From positions 3,968,001 to 4,032,000 of the forward strand of contig NZ_PEBF01000001.1 in the NCBI RefSeq assembly GCF_002742625.1: 64,000 bases of DNA. The letters are read 5' to 3'. The position numbers were made by a program, and so were the translations under genes. The notes under the pieces were generated by a model. It ran no database searches and was not told the DNA's origin. It worked only from the letters and a program-made list of their open reading frames with translations. This stretch comes from Caulobacter sp. FWC2. GTDB taxonomy: Bacteria; Pseudomonadota; Alphaproteobacteria; Caulobacterales; Caulobacteraceae. Of this stretch, positions 63,337 to 64,000 are shown in pieces; position 1 is the stretch's first letter, and each line of letters opens with the position of its first letter.

Positions 63337-63455
63337 CCTCCCCCCGCGCTGCGGGGGAGGTGGCCCAGAGGGCCGGAGGGGGCTAATGCGGCTACATCCA
63401 GCTCCCCCTCTCAGTCGCTCCGCGACAGCTCCCCCGCATCGCGGGGGAGCATCTG
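63337..63455. repeat. REP-like GC hairpin block
   Basis: Two hairpins of one type face each other: CTCCCCCCGC GCT GCGGGGGAG (63338-63359) and the perfect 10-base GCTCCCCCGC ATC GCGGGGGAGC (63428-63450), joined by a segment with GGCCCAGAGGGCCGGAGGGGG and CAGCTCCCCCTC. Arrays like this are typical dispersed intergenic repeats of Caulobacter-like genomes and may also terminate both convergent genes. Confidence 0.65.
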
Positions 63456-63547
63456 TTCCCCCACAAACGAAAATCGGCGCCGGGAGGGCAGTCCCGGCGC
63501 CGATGGATCGCGTCCCAAGAGGTCTCTCAGGTGGGGGGAGTTGACCC

Positions 63548-64000
63548 CTAGGGGGCGATCGCCTCGGCTCCTGGGCGGCGCGGATCCGCGCCGCCCAGGA
63601 AGAGACCCTTGTCGATCATGATCGACTGGGCGGAGCCCATGGTCTCGTCCGAGGTCAGGGGGTGGCCCATCGCCTTGAGGGCGGCCACCGTGTCGGGATT
63701 GAAGTTCGGCTCGACGCGCAGGCTGTCGCTGGCGTCCTGGAAGATGCGCGGCTGGTGGGTGGCCTCGGCCACGTTCAGCTTGAAGTCGACGACATTGACG
63801 ATGACCTGCAGCACCGTGTCGATGATCGTGCTGCCACCCGGCGTGCCGGTGATCAGCCACGGCTTGCCGTCCTTGAAGATCATGGTCGGCATCATGGTCG
63901 ACAGCACGCGCTTGCCCGGCTGCAGGGCGTTGGGCGGCAAGGGCTTGCCGGTCTTCTGGGCCCGCCACGCGGCGGCGTGCGCGTAGTTGTTCATCTGGTT
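63548..64000 (-). CDS. ggt: Gamma-glutamyltransferase, C-terminal part (truncated by window end)
   Basis: The last 151 codons of a gene that continues beyond position 64000. GKRVLSTMMPTMIFKDGKPW and ITGTPGGSTIIDTVLQVI correspond to the KRPLSSMSPTIV and GSPGG blocks of the small subunit, which bind the gamma-glutamyl group, with Ser-Thr-Met and GTPGG as conservative variants. NVAEATHQPRIF and DPRRPGAEAIAP near the end are also typical. The enzyme hydrolyses glutathione or transfers its gamma-glutamyl group, normally in the periplasm. The catalytic Thr lies outside the window. Confidence 0.92.
   Translation of the reverse strand, partial: NQMNNYAHAAAWRAQKTGKPLPPNALQPGKRVLSTMMPTMIFKDGKPWLITGTPGGSTIIDTVLQVIVNVVDFKLNVAEATHQPRIFQDASDSLRVEPNFNPDTVAALKAMGHPLTSDETMGSAQSIMIDKGLFLGGADPRRPGAEAIAP

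Noticed and set aside
1-64000. CRISPR array, phage, integrase, insertion sequence or secondary-metabolite cluster
   Set aside because: No spaced direct-repeat arrays, recombinase motifs, IS ends or megasynthase domains were seen on either strand.

Overview
The window is a 64 kb piece of a GC-rich alphaproteobacterial chromosome. Four TonB-dependent receptors (one of the large Xanthomonas/Caulobacter type), the sugar-acid and polysaccharide genes, the ManD-type mannonate dehydratase and recurring CTCCCCCGC...GCGGGGGAG hairpins between genes suggest Caulobacteraceae (Caulobacter or a close relative). This is inferred from gene content, not from a marker gene. I see no integrase, transposase, CRISPR array or phage gene, so the window looks like resident chromosome rich in catabolic genes.

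Region 1 (1-20.8 kb) is a catabolic block for an unidentified, probably terpenoid, steroid-like or phenylpropanoid/stilbenoid substrate. After a LacI regulator come two CoA ligases, two 319-residue tandem HxlR regulators, a DapB-like dehydrogenase, two SDRs, an SCP-x-type thiolase, a DUF1295 steroid-reductase-like membrane protein, a nitronate-monooxygenase-like flavoprotein, a TonB receptor, a carotenoid-oxygenase-family dioxygenase, a second thiolase and five small NTF2/SnoaL-fold proteins, two of them with export signals. Nearly every transcription unit in 1.3-19.1 kb is preceded by a motif close to ACTT(G/T)CATAAC, which suggests one regulon.

Region 2 (20.9-34.8 kb) is an alginate utilisation locus. 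A tightly coupled minus-strand operon (PL6 lyase, PL17 oligoalginate lyase, hexuronate-type MFS transporter, SDR likely to reduce the unsaturated uronate product, secreted esterase-like hydrolase) diverges from a 1112-residue TonB receptor, a GntR/FCD regulator and a sialate-O-acetylesterase-like SGNH hydrolase. The divergent promoter carries repeated ACCAATT half-sites.

Region 3 (34.9-46.7 kb) is mixed: a CZB zinc-binding protein, a PfpI-family protein, tRNA-Ser(GGA), MsrA, an MmcQ/YjbR protein, a TetR regulator, a TonB receptor, a GH2 glycosidase, an AraC regulator, and a FixL/FixJ-like two-component pair plus a stand-alone receiver.

Region 4 (46.7-60.3 kb) looks like a second uronate/xylan locus: TauD-family dioxygenase, GH43 beta-xylosidase with its MFS transporter, ManD, a second GntR/FCD regulator, an alginate-lyase-fold protein resembling PL38 glucuronan lyases, GH105 unsaturated glucuronyl hydrolase and a TonB receptor. 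A palindrome GTGGCCTGACCAC occurs both at the ManD/GntR promoter and 88 bases before the distant GH2 gene, linking the two. The window ends with a secreted M14 carboxypeptidase-like protein, a REP-like repeat block and the 3' end of a gamma-glutamyltransferase gene.
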